Made by a program: the position numbers and the translations under genes | The notes under the pieces: generated by a model | What the model was told of the DNA's origin: nothing | What the model saw: only the letters and a program-made list of their open reading frames with translations | The model's database searches: none | Origin: Odontocerum albicorne | Lineage: Eukaryota; Arthropoda; Insecta; Trichoptera; Odontoceridae | Reading direction: 5' to 3' | NCBI GenBank assembly: GCA_949825065.1 | Contig: OX463859.1 | Location: forward strand, 15,271,220-15,335,219 | Length of the DNA: 64,000 bases | In this document: positions 21,994 through 34,500 of the stretch, piece by piece | How the letters are laid out: the number at the start of each line of letters is the position of its first letter | Numbering within the stretch: the stretch's first letter is position 1

Positions 21994-23330
21994 TGGGTGT
22001 TAACATAAGTTGTGCCCGTTTTTTTCCAAATAAAGAGAACAAGAGAACACAACAAGCAAAATTACAGCAAATTAGTCAATAATGTATTCTCCTTCATTAT
22101 TTTACAACAAATTAGTCAATAATGTATTCTCCTTCATTATTTACAGCTTCTTGCCAACGTTCTACAAGTTTTTCAATGCCTGTGCGATAAAAACCATCCA
22201 GTCTTGACTCGAGGAATTCGTCCAACCATGTCCATAATTCTACGTAAATATTGAAGGAAACGCCGCGCAAATTGTTCGAAAGCGACCTGAAAAGGTGGAA
22301 CCGACGGCGCGAGGTCTGAAAAATGTGGAGGGTGCGGCAGGTCTTCCCAACCGTTTGAATGGCATTTTTTGTAATATTGGCGATATGAGGGTGGGCGTTA
22401 TCGTGTTGCAGAATAACGCCATATTGCCGATCCAGTCTTTTTTGTTGAATTGCAGTGTTGAACCGCTGCATTTGCAGAATGTATAGCTTCGCGTTGACCG
22501 TCTGATTGCGTTCAAGTATCTCGTAGTGTATGACGCCTTGCCAATCCCACCAGATGCAAATCATCGTCTTGCGCGGATGCAAACCTTGTTTCACTTTGGA
22601 CGTTGCTTATTGACCATAACTCACCCATTCTTTCCGTTTATTCATATTCACATAAAGGCACCATTTTTCATCACCAGTAATGATGCGGTAAAGGAACCTT
22701 TGCTTGTGGCCATGCGTAGCTCGTTGACGCGCGAGCAAACCAGCAGAAATTGTCGAACGTTGATTTTTGTTTTCACTCAAAACATGTGGAACCCATGCGC
22801 CGAACTTCTGGACTTTTCCTATTGAATTAAGACAGCTGTATACAGTCATGTGACTACAATTCATCTGCTCAGTCAATTCTACGGTGGTTTGAAGGGGATC
22901 TTCGTGAATAATATGGTTTAAGCGATCATCATCGAGCTCCACTGGTCGTCCAGAACGCTCCATGTCTTTCAAGTCGAAATTACCGTCTTTGAAACGCTAA
23001 AACCATCGACAAGCTGTCCTTTCATTGATAGCATCTTCACCGTACACTTCGCAAATATCGCGAGCAACTTTGTCAGCTTTATTCCGTCGATTGAATGCGA
23101 ACAGAAGGAGGTGTCGAAAATGCTCACTTTCGTCTACTTGACATTCCATTTTGAAGGCTTTTAATCAAATAAAATAATATATTTAACGTAAATGCAAACA
23201 CAATATTTTGTAGAGCAGAAAATTTCTTTCGAATGACGTATAACCTATAACCTTTACCATTTTGTTTTACTTTTGGTGCTCATTTTTAAATTTGAAAAAA
23301 AAAACGGACATAACTTATGTTAAAACCTAA
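21994..23330 (-). mobile_element. Mariner element, near full length (1337 bp), inactive
   Basis: Terminal repeats TT(A/G)GGT.TTAACATAAGTT with TA duplications at 21992-21993 and 23331-23332. The - strand reads from MECQVDESEHFRHLLLFAF (about 23150) through NERTACRWF, then an in-frame TAG where Gln is expected, then KDMERSGRPVELDDDRLNHI, TGDEKWCLYVN and HDNAHPH, ending at VERWQEAVNNEGEYI (about 22115). There are also frameshifts near 22600 and in the segment carrying the third catalytic Asp (22300-22350). So HTH, GRPV linker and the D..D(34)D region are all recognisable, but the gene is a pseudogene. Confidence 0.93.
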
Positions 23331-23768
23331 TACATAATTTTGGAAATATTAAAACATTGTTTTTGTAATTAAACTAAATTATTATACTGAAATTAATGTT
23401 AATTATTATTCCAGTCTTAAAAAACGCATAAAAAGAAGCGCATGTTGTCCTAGTCGGATTCCCATTTAACCGTAGTCAACCCGCATGCTTGCTCGAGGTC
23501 TATCATATAAGGCAGGGGTCGGAGAACTTTTCTCGCTAAGGGTCAGATCGTAAAAAAAATTAGGCGTGAGATGCCAGGCAGCAAATTCGAGGATATTTAT
23601 ATAGATATTTCTATTTATATATAATATAAAAAAAACAAGTTTCACATTTTTTACTAGGCGGTGATAATATTTATACACATTTTGCTGACCCTCGAAAAAA
23701 AACGAATGAAATATTTACATTTATGAATTAAGGTGATACCACCTCTCAGTAATAGAAAATGTAAATGT

Positions 23769-25076
23769 CTCTACGGTACTACCACCGTGACTGGAGGAGC
23801 GTATTCAAGGGGCTCAGGGTGGCAATGATAACACAACAAAATAATTTTACCATTTTATTTTGAATATCAAGGCGATACAATAGGCTCGATGAGGTTCAGG
23901 TAGGTTAACCGCGTTGGCCTGAGAATAGAGCTAAGATAGCTCGAGGTGGGCGACAATCCTGATCCAAGCAAGGTGACAAGGCTGGTAATAGCAGAGCGGC
24001 TCTAGATGAGCGGCAATACAGGTTCGGGTGGGACGGCGAGGCGGCTCTGGCAGGCGGCAACGCTCTAGGCAGTGACGGCAGGTGGCTCTAGGCAGTGGCA
24101 AAGCTGGTGCGGGCAGGACACTAGGGCGGCTCTAGCAGGCGGCAATGCTGGTCAGGGCAGCTCTAGATGGTCGGCAATGCTGGTCCGGGAAGGATGGCAA
24201 GATGGCCCTAGATGAGTGGTAATGCAGGTCCAGGTAGGATTGTAAGGCAGTTCTAGTAGGCGACAACGCAGGCCCAGGTAGGATGGCAGGGCGGCTCTAG
24301 GTAGCGGCAACGCTGGTCCAGGCGGGACGGTGGGTGGTTCTAGCCAGCGGCAAAGCTGGTCCGGGCAGGACGGCGGGGTGGTTTAAGTAGGCGCAAACGC
24401 TGGTCCGGGCAGGATGGCAGGTCAGCTCTAGCAGGCGACAACACAGGTCCAGGCAGAGCGTCTATAAGTGGGTGGCAATGCTGGTCCGGGTAGGACGGTA
24501 AAGCGGCTCTAGCGGACGGCAACGTAGGTCCAGGGCGGGACGAAGGCAGCCGGGGAGGTCAGCCAGATGAAGAAAGCTGGCGAGCTGTAATAGAGACGTC
24601 TTAGCTGGTCGACTGCTAGCTGGTGACTCATCTTTGGCTGAAATCCGCTGTTGTTTTATACCAGCTTGGCGTTGGTGCAGGTACAGCTCTCAGATAAAGT
24701 GAAGATCAGTCTTGTAGGTAGTCAATTAGAGAGTTCCTTTCAGCACGGCAGTGAGGTGGAGAATGATTCCGCTGATCTCCCCAAGTGGTGAGTAACTGTT
24801 TAGAGTCTCGGTCCAATGGTAGGACGTCTTACTCCTTCATTGGATAATTTCTGACTGTTAGGATATTTATAGATTGGATTCCGCTGATCCAGATCCCTCC
24901 TTTTTATGGCGACCCTTGATGCCTTTTTGTGTCCGTGCTCCGCTAATTTACTACCAAAATGGTTCGCTTATTGCGTGAAAAATTTGCTCAACTCGTTGGT
25001 TCCACTTCGTTTCTGTGACAGTCGCGACTGGAATCGGCGAATCTTATCACGATGGGTGATGTATATGGACGCATCA
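23769..25076 (-). mobile_element. GC-rich degenerate array, second copy of the 12.0-13.9 kb repeat
   Basis: Edges match the first copy: left GGTACTACCACCGTGACTGG and GGCAATGATAACACAACAAA, right GCGACTGGAATCGGCGAATC. Between them (23940-24560) are many 45-50 bp units such as GGCAATGCTGGTCCGGGCAG. The - strand reading gives the same ARAALPSYPDQH-type peptide. No integrase fragment here. Nested inside the hAT element. Confidence 0.65.
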
Positions 25077-25222
25077 AAGGTAAGTATTATAGAAACAGGT
25101 CAAATTTTCGTATTATTGAACAACAAATGTAACACATTAATAATAAACTCTACTAATGTGATGAATGTAATTGTTTTTTTTTTTCTGATAACCTTTCATC
25201 AAACTGGGGTTCGAAGTTAGTA

Positions 25223-26151
25223 CGTGGGTCGTCCAGAAAGTAAAGAACGTTTTGGCATAACTAAATAAAAACGAAAGATATCAAACACAAAACTTTATTT
25301 ACAAAGTCACAGTACCTTACTCTATTTTTCAATGTAGTCGCCATAGCTGTCAAGGCACTTATTGTAACGTGGAACCAATTTTTCAATTCCGATGTTATAC
25401 TCTTCTACCGCCAAAGATTTGAGCCAGGATGTCATTTCTTGTTTGAGGTATTCATCGTTTGCGAACTGTTTTCCACCCAAAAAATCTTTTAGTTTCGGGA
25501 ATAAGTGAAAATCACTTGGTGCCAAGTCAGGGCTGTAAGGAGGATATCCAAAACTTTCACACTAAGACGTTGAAGTTCTCGCTGTGTTCGTGCTGATGCA
25601 TGAGGCCGCGCATTGTCATTAATCAAAACCACCTTTCTCGACAACATTCCACGTCTCTTGTTTTGGATGGCGCGTCTAAGTCGTTGAAGAGTTTCAAAAT
25701 ATGCCTCTGAGTTTATTGTGTTTCCTCATGGCATAAACTCCACGTGGATCGTTGCCATCCCTTTTCTGGTGTTGAGATTCGGTTTTTCTTTTCCGAGCAC
25801 ACATTTATTTTGTAGCCAAGGTGCTCTATCAGTATTTCATGTAGGAGCGATCGTGAAATTTGTGGGAAAGATTCATGTACTGTGCTTAAAGTTGCCTATA
25901 AATTTCGATAGGCCGAACATTTTGTGCATTCAGAAAACAAATGTTAATACGCACTTCACATTTGGTGGGATTTTCGATGGACGCAGCCATTTTGAAAGGT
26001 TACAGAACAAAGACGCACAACCATTCAGCAACAAAACTCGGCTCGCACTGAAGAGAGGGAATGAGCTAACTGGCGCGCATACGATCGCGGTGGTGGGGGA
26101 TTGGTGCAGGGCGTGGTGCGCAATCGTTATTTACTTTCTAGATGCGCCTAG
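25223..26151 (-). mobile_element. Mariner element, internally deleted (929 bp)
   Basis: Terminal repeats around CCAGAAAGTAAAGAACG (left) and CTAGAAAGTAAATAACG (right, reversed), with TA at 25221-25222 and 26152-26153. The - strand starts near 25990 with a TKCEVRINICFLNAQ HTH segment. It then loses the middle and ends with APSDFHLFPKLKDFLGG and VPRYNKCLDSYGDYIEK (25525-25322). It differs from the 9.1-kb and 22-kb mariners, so three lineages are present. Nested in the 3.0-kb hAT element. Confidence 0.9.
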
Positions 26152-26929
26152 TACTTCACATAATCAAAATTGATTGCAAATAACCATCTGTTAATGCTGA
26201 CCTGTACGAGAATTGCAATTTTACTTACTTCATTTTTAAACATTCACATCATTTTTGTGATAACTAATATTTTCTTGTAAAAATTTTTTTGTTCATAACA
26301 AAATAATTTAATTCAATTAAAGTATTACAATAAACTTAAAATAACTTTGTACTAAATAAAATAATATTATACATATACGATTTAACTAAAAGAATTTAAC
26401 AAAATAAACACATAAAACATTAAAAAAAAAATGAGATTGGTTATTAGTCCGCGGGCCGGATTAAAATAGGCATCGGGCTGGATTTGGCACACAGGCCGTA
26501 GTTTGCCGACCCCTGATATAAGGTTTAAGCATGCCTTAAGGACGGCAAAATTCTTACCATTTTTTGACAATGTATCAAGTTGTGAAATCTGGAAACATTT
26601 TTAATAATTTAAAGGTTTTTTCTCTCTTGATTATTTCTTGACAAATTTAATGATCACTCTGAAATTCGTTGATATAAATACTTTAAACATTTTCCAACAA
26701 TCAAAATGTGAGTTGACCGTATGATTGGTTGTTCTGGTATAGAAGAATTTTAGGGAAAATGGTAGGTAGAAAACAACGATGCCGAAATTGATTTTCATCT
26801 AACTCCGTCCTTAGCATGCTTTAAGAAACGACTGAAAAAAACTCTAAATTTCTAGTCAGTAAAATAACGTGTTTCATTCCAGATTTTTCCTTTCCTCTCC
26901 ACCATCCCTTACTTTTCTTTTGATTGATG

Positions 26930-27130
26930 ATATGAAAAATAATGTTCGGGTGATTGTCCGTCTTTGTGGGGTTCGTGGGCATATGCTCACGTATGTGTTT
27001 ATGGATTTCGTGGGGTCATTTGAATTATTTATGCAACCATGTAACTTGCTTCATTTACTTTTTCTGGTTGCCTGGAAGAGATTGCCGCCTGGCAATAAGC
27101 CCGCCAGATTGTATTTGCAATAAAAGTGTT
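26930..27130 (+). mobile_element. LINE/SINE 3' end fragment
   Basis: TTTTTCTGGTTGCCTGGAAG, AGATTGCCGCCTGGCAATAA and CGCCAGATTGTATTTGCAATAAAA. The same 3' module is at the end of the S1 SINE at 45640-45725, which suggests a shared LINE-type tail. Confidence 0.5.
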
Positions 27131-27372
27131 AAAAATAAGTAAGCAGCAAACCGACAGTATAACAGAATGCTGTCAAATGGTAATTTAAACTTATGGACTG
27201 CTTGTTTCTGATAAGAATTTTAACCCAGTAAGAAATACATTGTAATCCATTATCGTTGTTTTTAATACCTCCTATACGTATCATACATTTTTTTTAAAAA
27301 GATGAGTGATAGTTTAAGAAGAAGAAATATTATCATCAGTATTAGTATGTTTACATTGTTGTAAAACATATT

Positions 27373-27545
27373 GATGCCCTATGTGGCATAATTAGTAAGA
27401 CACCTATCATCTATAGTATCTCGGAGGCTGCGGGTCCGATTTGTTTTTACTTAAGGACTCGAAAAAATTTCTGGCTGATTGAAAGATACTGCCACATAAT
27501 AAGAAGCTCGTTAGGTTGTACAGTTTACAGTAAAATTGTAACACA
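27373..27545 (+). mobile_element. tRNA-derived SINE (family S1), diverged
   Basis: ATGTGGCATAATTAGTAAGA (A-box position), GCGGGTCCGATT (B-box position), then TTTCTGGCTGATTGAAAGAT and a TTAGGTTGTACAG tail, the same order as the 45.5-kb copy. Confidence 0.6.
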
Positions 27546-27559
27546 CTATTATAAACGTT

Positions 27560-28300
27560 GGTCACAAACTAGAGACAGCTTCTGTAAAATCCCATTGAAA
27601 CTATCATTTATGTAATTATTGTGTCCTAACAATTGCTAATAAACGGGCAAAAAGGGCAATTAATATTTTATTGACATCTTGATTTTGAACAAATTTTCAA
27701 ATATAATTCCCCTAAATGTATTTTGTGACGTTTATGATCTGTTTTTCATTAATTACAAAATACAACGTTCTTGATGTGACAAAATATCTGAAAAATGTAA
27801 AAAAAATAGTATATTTATCAGAGATGTAGAAAATATATCAATTTTATTTTATACACCTTTCATTTTTGTCACGTCCCTTAGATATTCTTGTATATTTTTC
27901 AGAATTGTATTAATTTGGCAATTCATTAATGAACAATTAAATGCTAATAATAATATTGTAATTATTATTATTACTTATTCATTATCCTATCATAGGCTTT
28001 TACTTTTTTTAAATATCGTATTTCATTATCACGATTTAAAAAAATCTATGAATATGGAGATCATTAAACAAATAGAAAACTTCAGTTCATTAAAGAATAA
28101 TAAATGACATTTGTAGTTAAAATTATTATTTTTTTAAATAGATCACCTCTTTCAACAACAAAAATAACTTAAATGTATTTAAATTATAATATCAAATAGT
28201 AAAACATCTTTCATTAATATAAACTCAAGTTATTTTATTAAAACTTTGATATTATTATATAGTTCCCTGTTAAATTTAATCCCATCACTAGCCGATGAGT
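27560..28300. other. Intergenic, AT-rich, no gene seen
   Basis: Long A/T runs and no supportable ORF between the SINE and the Fem-1 promoter. Confidence 0.5.
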
Positions 28301-28358
28301 TCATAGGTACCTTACCCAGTGCTGCCAGTTAAAATACATTTTAGCTGAGTGCCCAATC

Positions 28359-28386
28359 TATCGATATCTAAGCACAACTATAAATA
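28359..28386 (+). promoter_or_regulatory. DREF-like site plus TATA box of Fem-1
   Basis: TATCGATA at 28359-28366 is an exact match to the insect DRE/DREF octamer. TATAAATA at 28379-28386 follows 12 bases later, 128 bases upstream of the Fem-1 ATG. Start of transcription would be expected near 28410-28420. DRE sites are typical of housekeeping and proliferation genes in flies; using the motif here assumes conservation. The TATA match alone could be chance. Confidence 0.5.
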
Positions 28387-28513
28387 CCCTGCTTTTCCCT
28401 GTTCGTAAACCAGTTTGATCTATGTAAGCTAAGTGTCAAGTTGTGATACATAGTGAGAGCAGTTTTGTTTTGTTTATTTAGTTAATGACGTTTAACATAA
28501 TACATCGTTCATA

Positions 28514-31500
28514 ATGTGGTCGTCTGAAGGAGCACTCCACGTTAGCCAGAAGGACTTAGCATCAGCTGACTATGCAAGGCTGAAGGAATCGACATTTAGC
28601 GATTTATTGACAGAATGCAAACACAGCGCTCCGGGGGCCCGATTGAGTGCGAAATTGCGTACTGCTTTAGAAAGGTATTGCATTTTTTTCTTTAAATATG
28701 TTTTTTATAAGTTTTGAAACCTTTAATATAATTTTAGTCAGTTATTTAACCAAAAAAACTTTTGAAATGTAAGGAAGTCAAGGCTACTTTGAATTACGTA
28801 AATAATGGAATAATTATTTCAATTATGATTTATGAAAAATATTTTGGATAGTTCGTAAAAATAATTAATGTGAATTGACGGTTACCAAGAAACACGCTCT
28901 TTTTGTTTTGAAATATTTGAAAAAATGTTTTTTTTCTTATTTGTTTATTTATTTTATAAACACGTGACTTGACTACTAAACGATTATAAAATACGTTTTT
29001 TTTACTAAATTTATTATTTGTTATACGAATTAAATTTATTATTTGTTATTTATTCATTGCAAGAAACGTTAAAATGAAACATTACCCAAGTTATTAGGGA
29101 ACCTGTATTGAACACTGATTTGCAAGAATTGATAACCTAAGAATTACTTCATAATGTAAATGTTTTAAGCATGATTTATATCATCAGTGCTTAAATTAGG
29201 CCTTTAAGTGAAATCACTGAAAAAGCTGTGATAAAACAGAATTCCATCGTTTCATTAGTTATAATATAATTATTTAACCCTGAAATTCATCTTGACTTCT
29301 TTCCTAATATTTCTTCTTTCGAAGTTGAGGAATTCTCCAGGCGTTTTTTTAAATTTTATGGCTTTCTTTTGTTATACTCTGGTAGTCAACCAAATTTTAC
29401 ACCTGAATTTACTAATTTAAGACAACCTAGATTTTATTCTCTCAAGGTATTATTATTTTACTAAACAATTAATTAAATGGTTTTTAAAAGTAATGTGAAA
29501 AATGAAGTCAGGTGTGTTCTACCATTATAGACTATGGAAGTCATTAGTGTTTCCTTATCAACTATGTGGAAAGTTAGTAAAAGTGAATAGATTGAATTGC
29601 AAAGTAATTCTATAATTTATATGAATAATTTCTAAACAGGTTAAACAAGGTTTTGAAAGTTGTGAAATTGTAGTAAATTTAACTGTTACATTTTCAGTTT
29701 TCTCCAGTCAAAGATAAACTTAATAGAAAATAACATTCTGTATACAGTTTATACTGAAACAAATTGAGAAATCTAGATTACTTCATTAATGATGATATCT
29801 AGATGCTAGTTGGAGTGACTTTTTAACTTTTCATTTTAACCTTGCAAGTTTTTTCATAATATTGTAGAAATTCAAAACTTGTTACAGTGCACCAATGCTC
29901 ATGTGGAATGTGCTTAGTATTTTTATGTATTTCTAAAACTGCTTTGATTTGAATCTATTTACTAATTGATTTAAATGTGACTTAAGCATTCTGTTTTACA
30001 CTTGAATGAAACAAAACTAGATTGTAGCTATAAATTTGATTCAAGATACACTGTAACTGAATTGATGTTGTTTAATACAAGGTGTTGGCATTAAATGATT
30101 TCTCATCACATTCCATGATAGAATATTTTGTTAGGGATGTGTCCTCTGGCAGGTGTAGTATTCTTAGATTGACTAGGTCTCGGACCATAAATCCTTATTT
30201 TGAGACAAACTGAGCATACATGCCTTTATCTTGCTTGCATTTAAGGAAGTGGCTGACCTTATCGTGCTGAATATATTTTCTTTTGATTGAAAATAATTTA
30301 TATAATATCTATTTCAGACTCTCTCAGCCGATGAGGAAAGAAGTATGTTGTAAAGTGAAGGATGGTTGTGCTCCTTTGTTCATCGCTTGCAAGAGAGGAA
30401 ATTTGGAGATTGTGGAGTACCTCATCGAGGTCTGCGGAGTGGACATTGAGCAGAGAGGCCTTTACGAAGTTCCAGATGACAGGTAACTGTTCATTTATAT
30501 TTTTATGTCAACATTCACTATGTTTATACAACTTAGAATTGGAAACATGTGACTTCTATCTTGAAATATTTTTTATTCTTTTCATTACATTCCTAAAATC
30601 CATGGAATGATGTGTTCTTAAATTATTATGTGGGCAAGCTTGGCTTCACTGTTTACTTTTCATGCTACGGGGCAGGCGCATCATGTGGGATTGTAAATGA
30701 AATTACATGTACACAGCAGTTGGTTTAATAACTTCTTATTTTATATCTTGAATTTAGTATTTTCATATAGTCCGCTCTAGTCTTGTTTTATTTTTTTCCG
30801 ATTTCTTTTAGCGGAGATTAGGTATTTTTTAATATCTACCATTCTGGAAAATTGAAAGTTTTCTGTATCGTTTTTGGGTATTTCTTTTAATGGACATTTT
30901 TGCAGACTATTCTTAAAGTGGGTTGTTCAAGTAACATGGTTTGAAATAAGTATGGTCAGTTTTTGCATTACGTTTGTTTGTAAATTATTGAGGTCAATTT
31001 CACCCATTGTCTTGCTCTTTAACATTTCATTTATGAATATTCATTCAAGGGAAATTTAATTGTTGCAATCATATTTCATTTCCTCTTATTTATTAATAAC
31101 TTTAAACATGTTATAAAAAGGATATTGCCACGAATTGACCTTCCGCGGCAATATTGTATAATAATTTTTACAAATCGAATATTTGTTTGATTTATAATTT
31201 GTTTTCGATTGATGTTTATTTTAATTTGCCGATAAATTATGCATGATAAAATGCAAATATAAAAATATCAAAGAGGAAAATAATACTGTCAACTTAAAAT
31301 TGGTGAAAAATCACAAGCGTTCGATAAGTAATAAGAAATTCATTCATTCCATTTTTCCTCGAGTGAGTCAATAAGTCAGAAGTGTAAATAATACACTAAG
31401 TGAGTATACAAGTCAGAAGTGCAAGGTATGACAGAATGACTGAGTATGCAAGTCAGAAGTGCAAGGTATGACAGAATGACTAAGTGAGTATACAAGTCAG

Positions 31501-34500
31501 AAGTGTAAAGAATGACAGTATGACTAAGTGAGTATACAAGTCTGAAGTTTAAGGTAAAATTTTGTTTTGTCTAATGGATAAGATTTAAGAAGGTAAAGTG
31601 AAAACTATGAATAATAGAATATTGTGCATGATGAGATGTATGAATATTAATGAGAGGTGTGCCTGAATAGGAAAGTATAAAGATCTATTCTCTTTACCTA
31701 CCCCGTAAGGCACATGCCATGATATGTATGTAAGAACTAATATAAATAAAATTGGAACATGATATATAAAAATGTATTTTTAAAATTTCATTTGCACATG
31801 AAAGTAAATGATATACTCGTACTCGTATAAAAGTAACATTTGTCAGTAATTTACTTAAGTTCTTTTAACTGAGTATTTAAAATTTAAGTGCTTTATTAGT
31901 TAAATGTGAAACTAAGAGTTTAATTTTTTTTGTAATGTAAATTATATTTTATACAAAAGGACTACCTTAAACTTTTTAATGTCTCTAAATTGGATCTATT
32001 GTTAAAGAGATTAACCTTTAGTAACTAAAAATATATAATTGAAAGCAGGTAGAAGGATTAATGTATCTTCCTAACCATTATTATTCACTAGAAAACTATA
32101 GTCAAAAGCAAAACTTACTAATGTCTCCAAGTTGGATCTATTGTAAAAGGGATTAACCTTTATTGACTTAAAAAATATAATTGAAAGCAGATAAAAGGAT
32201 TAATATATCTTCATAATACTTATTATTCACTAGAAAACTATAGTCAAAAGCAGGTAGCAAAATCAATATACCTTTAGATCCTTTATTACAATACAAATGT
32301 TGCCTAGTGAGAATAGTCCATTACAAATAAATTTTCTTTTATACTTGCAAATAACAAAATAATCGGTTTAAAATAGTTTTTAATCCTTATAACATGCTAG
32401 TAGGGATTTTTCTAAAAAAAGATGATTTACTAATGTAAAGGCACTTTTACCATTGATTTATTTTCACTTAACTAACATACGTTAACAACTTTTATATTTG
32501 ATATGATTTTTTTTTAAAGTTTAGCTGTTGTTTTTTTTAACATTGAGTATAATAATAATAATACAACTGTTAAAAGCACATATATTGTATGTCTAAATCA
32601 CATTTTTTTCAAAAAGAAATCTCAAAATAAAAAACATTCTTCATTTATGAATGATACAACAAAATGTCATTCGCACCTGTAAGCTCCCTGATTTTAGTGT
32701 GTTATTGAAATAAAGTTTTTTTTAAACCATTTCCTAAAATTTATATTTTAGGACTTGTGATATCTGTGCTTTATTCAGTCAATATATTCTAATATTCTTG
32801 TATGAAATCTTCTCTAAGACTGCACTTAAGAAAATAATTTTGAGGATATCTTAGTTGTTACGTCACAAAATTGCACTGGATATAGATCTCTATGGCCTAG
32901 TTGATAAGATGCTTGACTTTCACCCGAGGGTTTCCGGTTCCATTCCCGATGGTGTCCAAAAAATGAGGGTCCCAGTCTAGTAAAAGATTTCATCTGGGTA
33001 ACAATGCAAGCAAAAGTCAAGTTTATTGCGGAACCCCAAATTTTAACAATTAAACCCTAGGGTGAAACACAAGTAGAGAATCACTGGTGCATACTTTCCT
33101 GCACTAAAAATCAAGTTGTTTTATTTTGTATTCTTAAACAATTTATTAAAGAAATGAGAGTAAATGTTTTATTAAAAGTGTTTCTACAAGGTCCGTCCAT
33201 TACGTGTCTCCTCTGTGGTGCGCTGCAGTGTCGGGCAAGTTGGACGTGATTCGCTGCCTGGTGAAGAATGGAGCGGACATCAACGCTAGCTCTGACAGTG
33301 GATCCACCCCAGTTCGAAGTGCCTGTTTCATGACACATTTGGATATAGGTAATGTATTTAATTAGTATAATATTAATAATGTCTTAATCACAACTTTTTA
33401 ACGCATACACTTTAAAATTATTGAAAAAGTTTTTTATATTCTTTAAAAAATAGTAAAAAGGTGAAAGCAGGCATAATTCAGTGTTGTTTATCCTTATAAA
33501 CTATCAGTACAGTTAGGCCACTCCAGGCTCACAATTTTTTTAATGTGGCCAAAGAAATTCTTTTTGTTTTAAGCACCTATCAAAAGTTTATATGAACACC
33601 AATAGACGGCTTTATCAAGTAGAGCGTGTTTATTAAGACCACAATAAAATAATGTTGCAATTGATAAAATCATATTTTGCTTACATTTTCAAGCAATTTT
33701 GCTTTAATTTTCTTATATGTACTTGTTACTTTTTACAGTTACTTACTGTTGCTTTTTACAGTAAATATTACATTTATTTCTTAAAATTGTATATTACCAC
33801 AAAACACCCCTTTTTTCAGATATATACGTGTTAGGGTGTCCCTTATTTGGCCAAAAAAAATTTTTTTGCGATTTTTTTTGCTCTCACCCCCTAAAAATTT
33901 TCCATTTGGTTTGATTTACTCAAAAACAAAATTTTATCTCAATAAGATGACGTTAACCCGTGCCGACTTGAGCGCCAAATTTGAATGTTAAGAATTATAG
34001 GTTTATTAGTTCTAAGTCAGTGTAAAAACTATTGATGAATGTATAATATCTAACTTTTTTTTAATTCTATACATTTTTGCTCTTTAGAGTGCACTATGGT
34101 TTTTATATATTCTTGTGGATACTTTCTTTTCAGTGTTTCTTTCTTAAAATCTGGGTATGGTCTACAATGTTCTTGAACACAACGCAACACAAATTGCTTT
34201 TGCTCCTCATCGACTGTCAATAGTCCATGAAAATCTTGCATTAATTTAACACGTCATTCAACAGTCATTAACAGCTTTTAACTCGTTAACTATCATTTTA
34301 TCTTCTTAATATGAAGTGTTGGTCATCCATGTTGAAGGATTTTCTTGAATAAAACTAGTATCCATCTTCAGGCAAGAGAACAGATCTCTGATCTTAGTTG
34401 ACACGAAGTCAACTATTGTTTTCTCGGAAATTAAGATGATTTTAGTTTTTTTGCAGTCTCCTCCCAAAAAAATTACAAAGAGCTCTTTGAGTTTGCGGCA

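Larger units (their letters stand above)
23513..26515. mobile_element. hAT-type element, 3.0 kb, with perfect 8-bp target duplication
   Basis: The left end CAGGGGTCGGAGAACTTTTC and right end GTTTGCCGACCCCTG are complementary, and both ends are flanked by ATATAAGG (23505-23512 and 26516-26523). The right end also carries CGCGGGCCGG, as in hAT relatives. No hAT transposase is visible inside. The body contains the GC-rich array (23769-25076) and a mariner (25223-26151), so it is probably a small non-autonomous element expanded by later insertions. Confidence 0.88.

Noticed and set aside
25718..26173. 151-residue + strand ORF
   Set aside because: It is antisense to the deleted mariner at 25223-26151, whose - strand has recognisable transposase segments.
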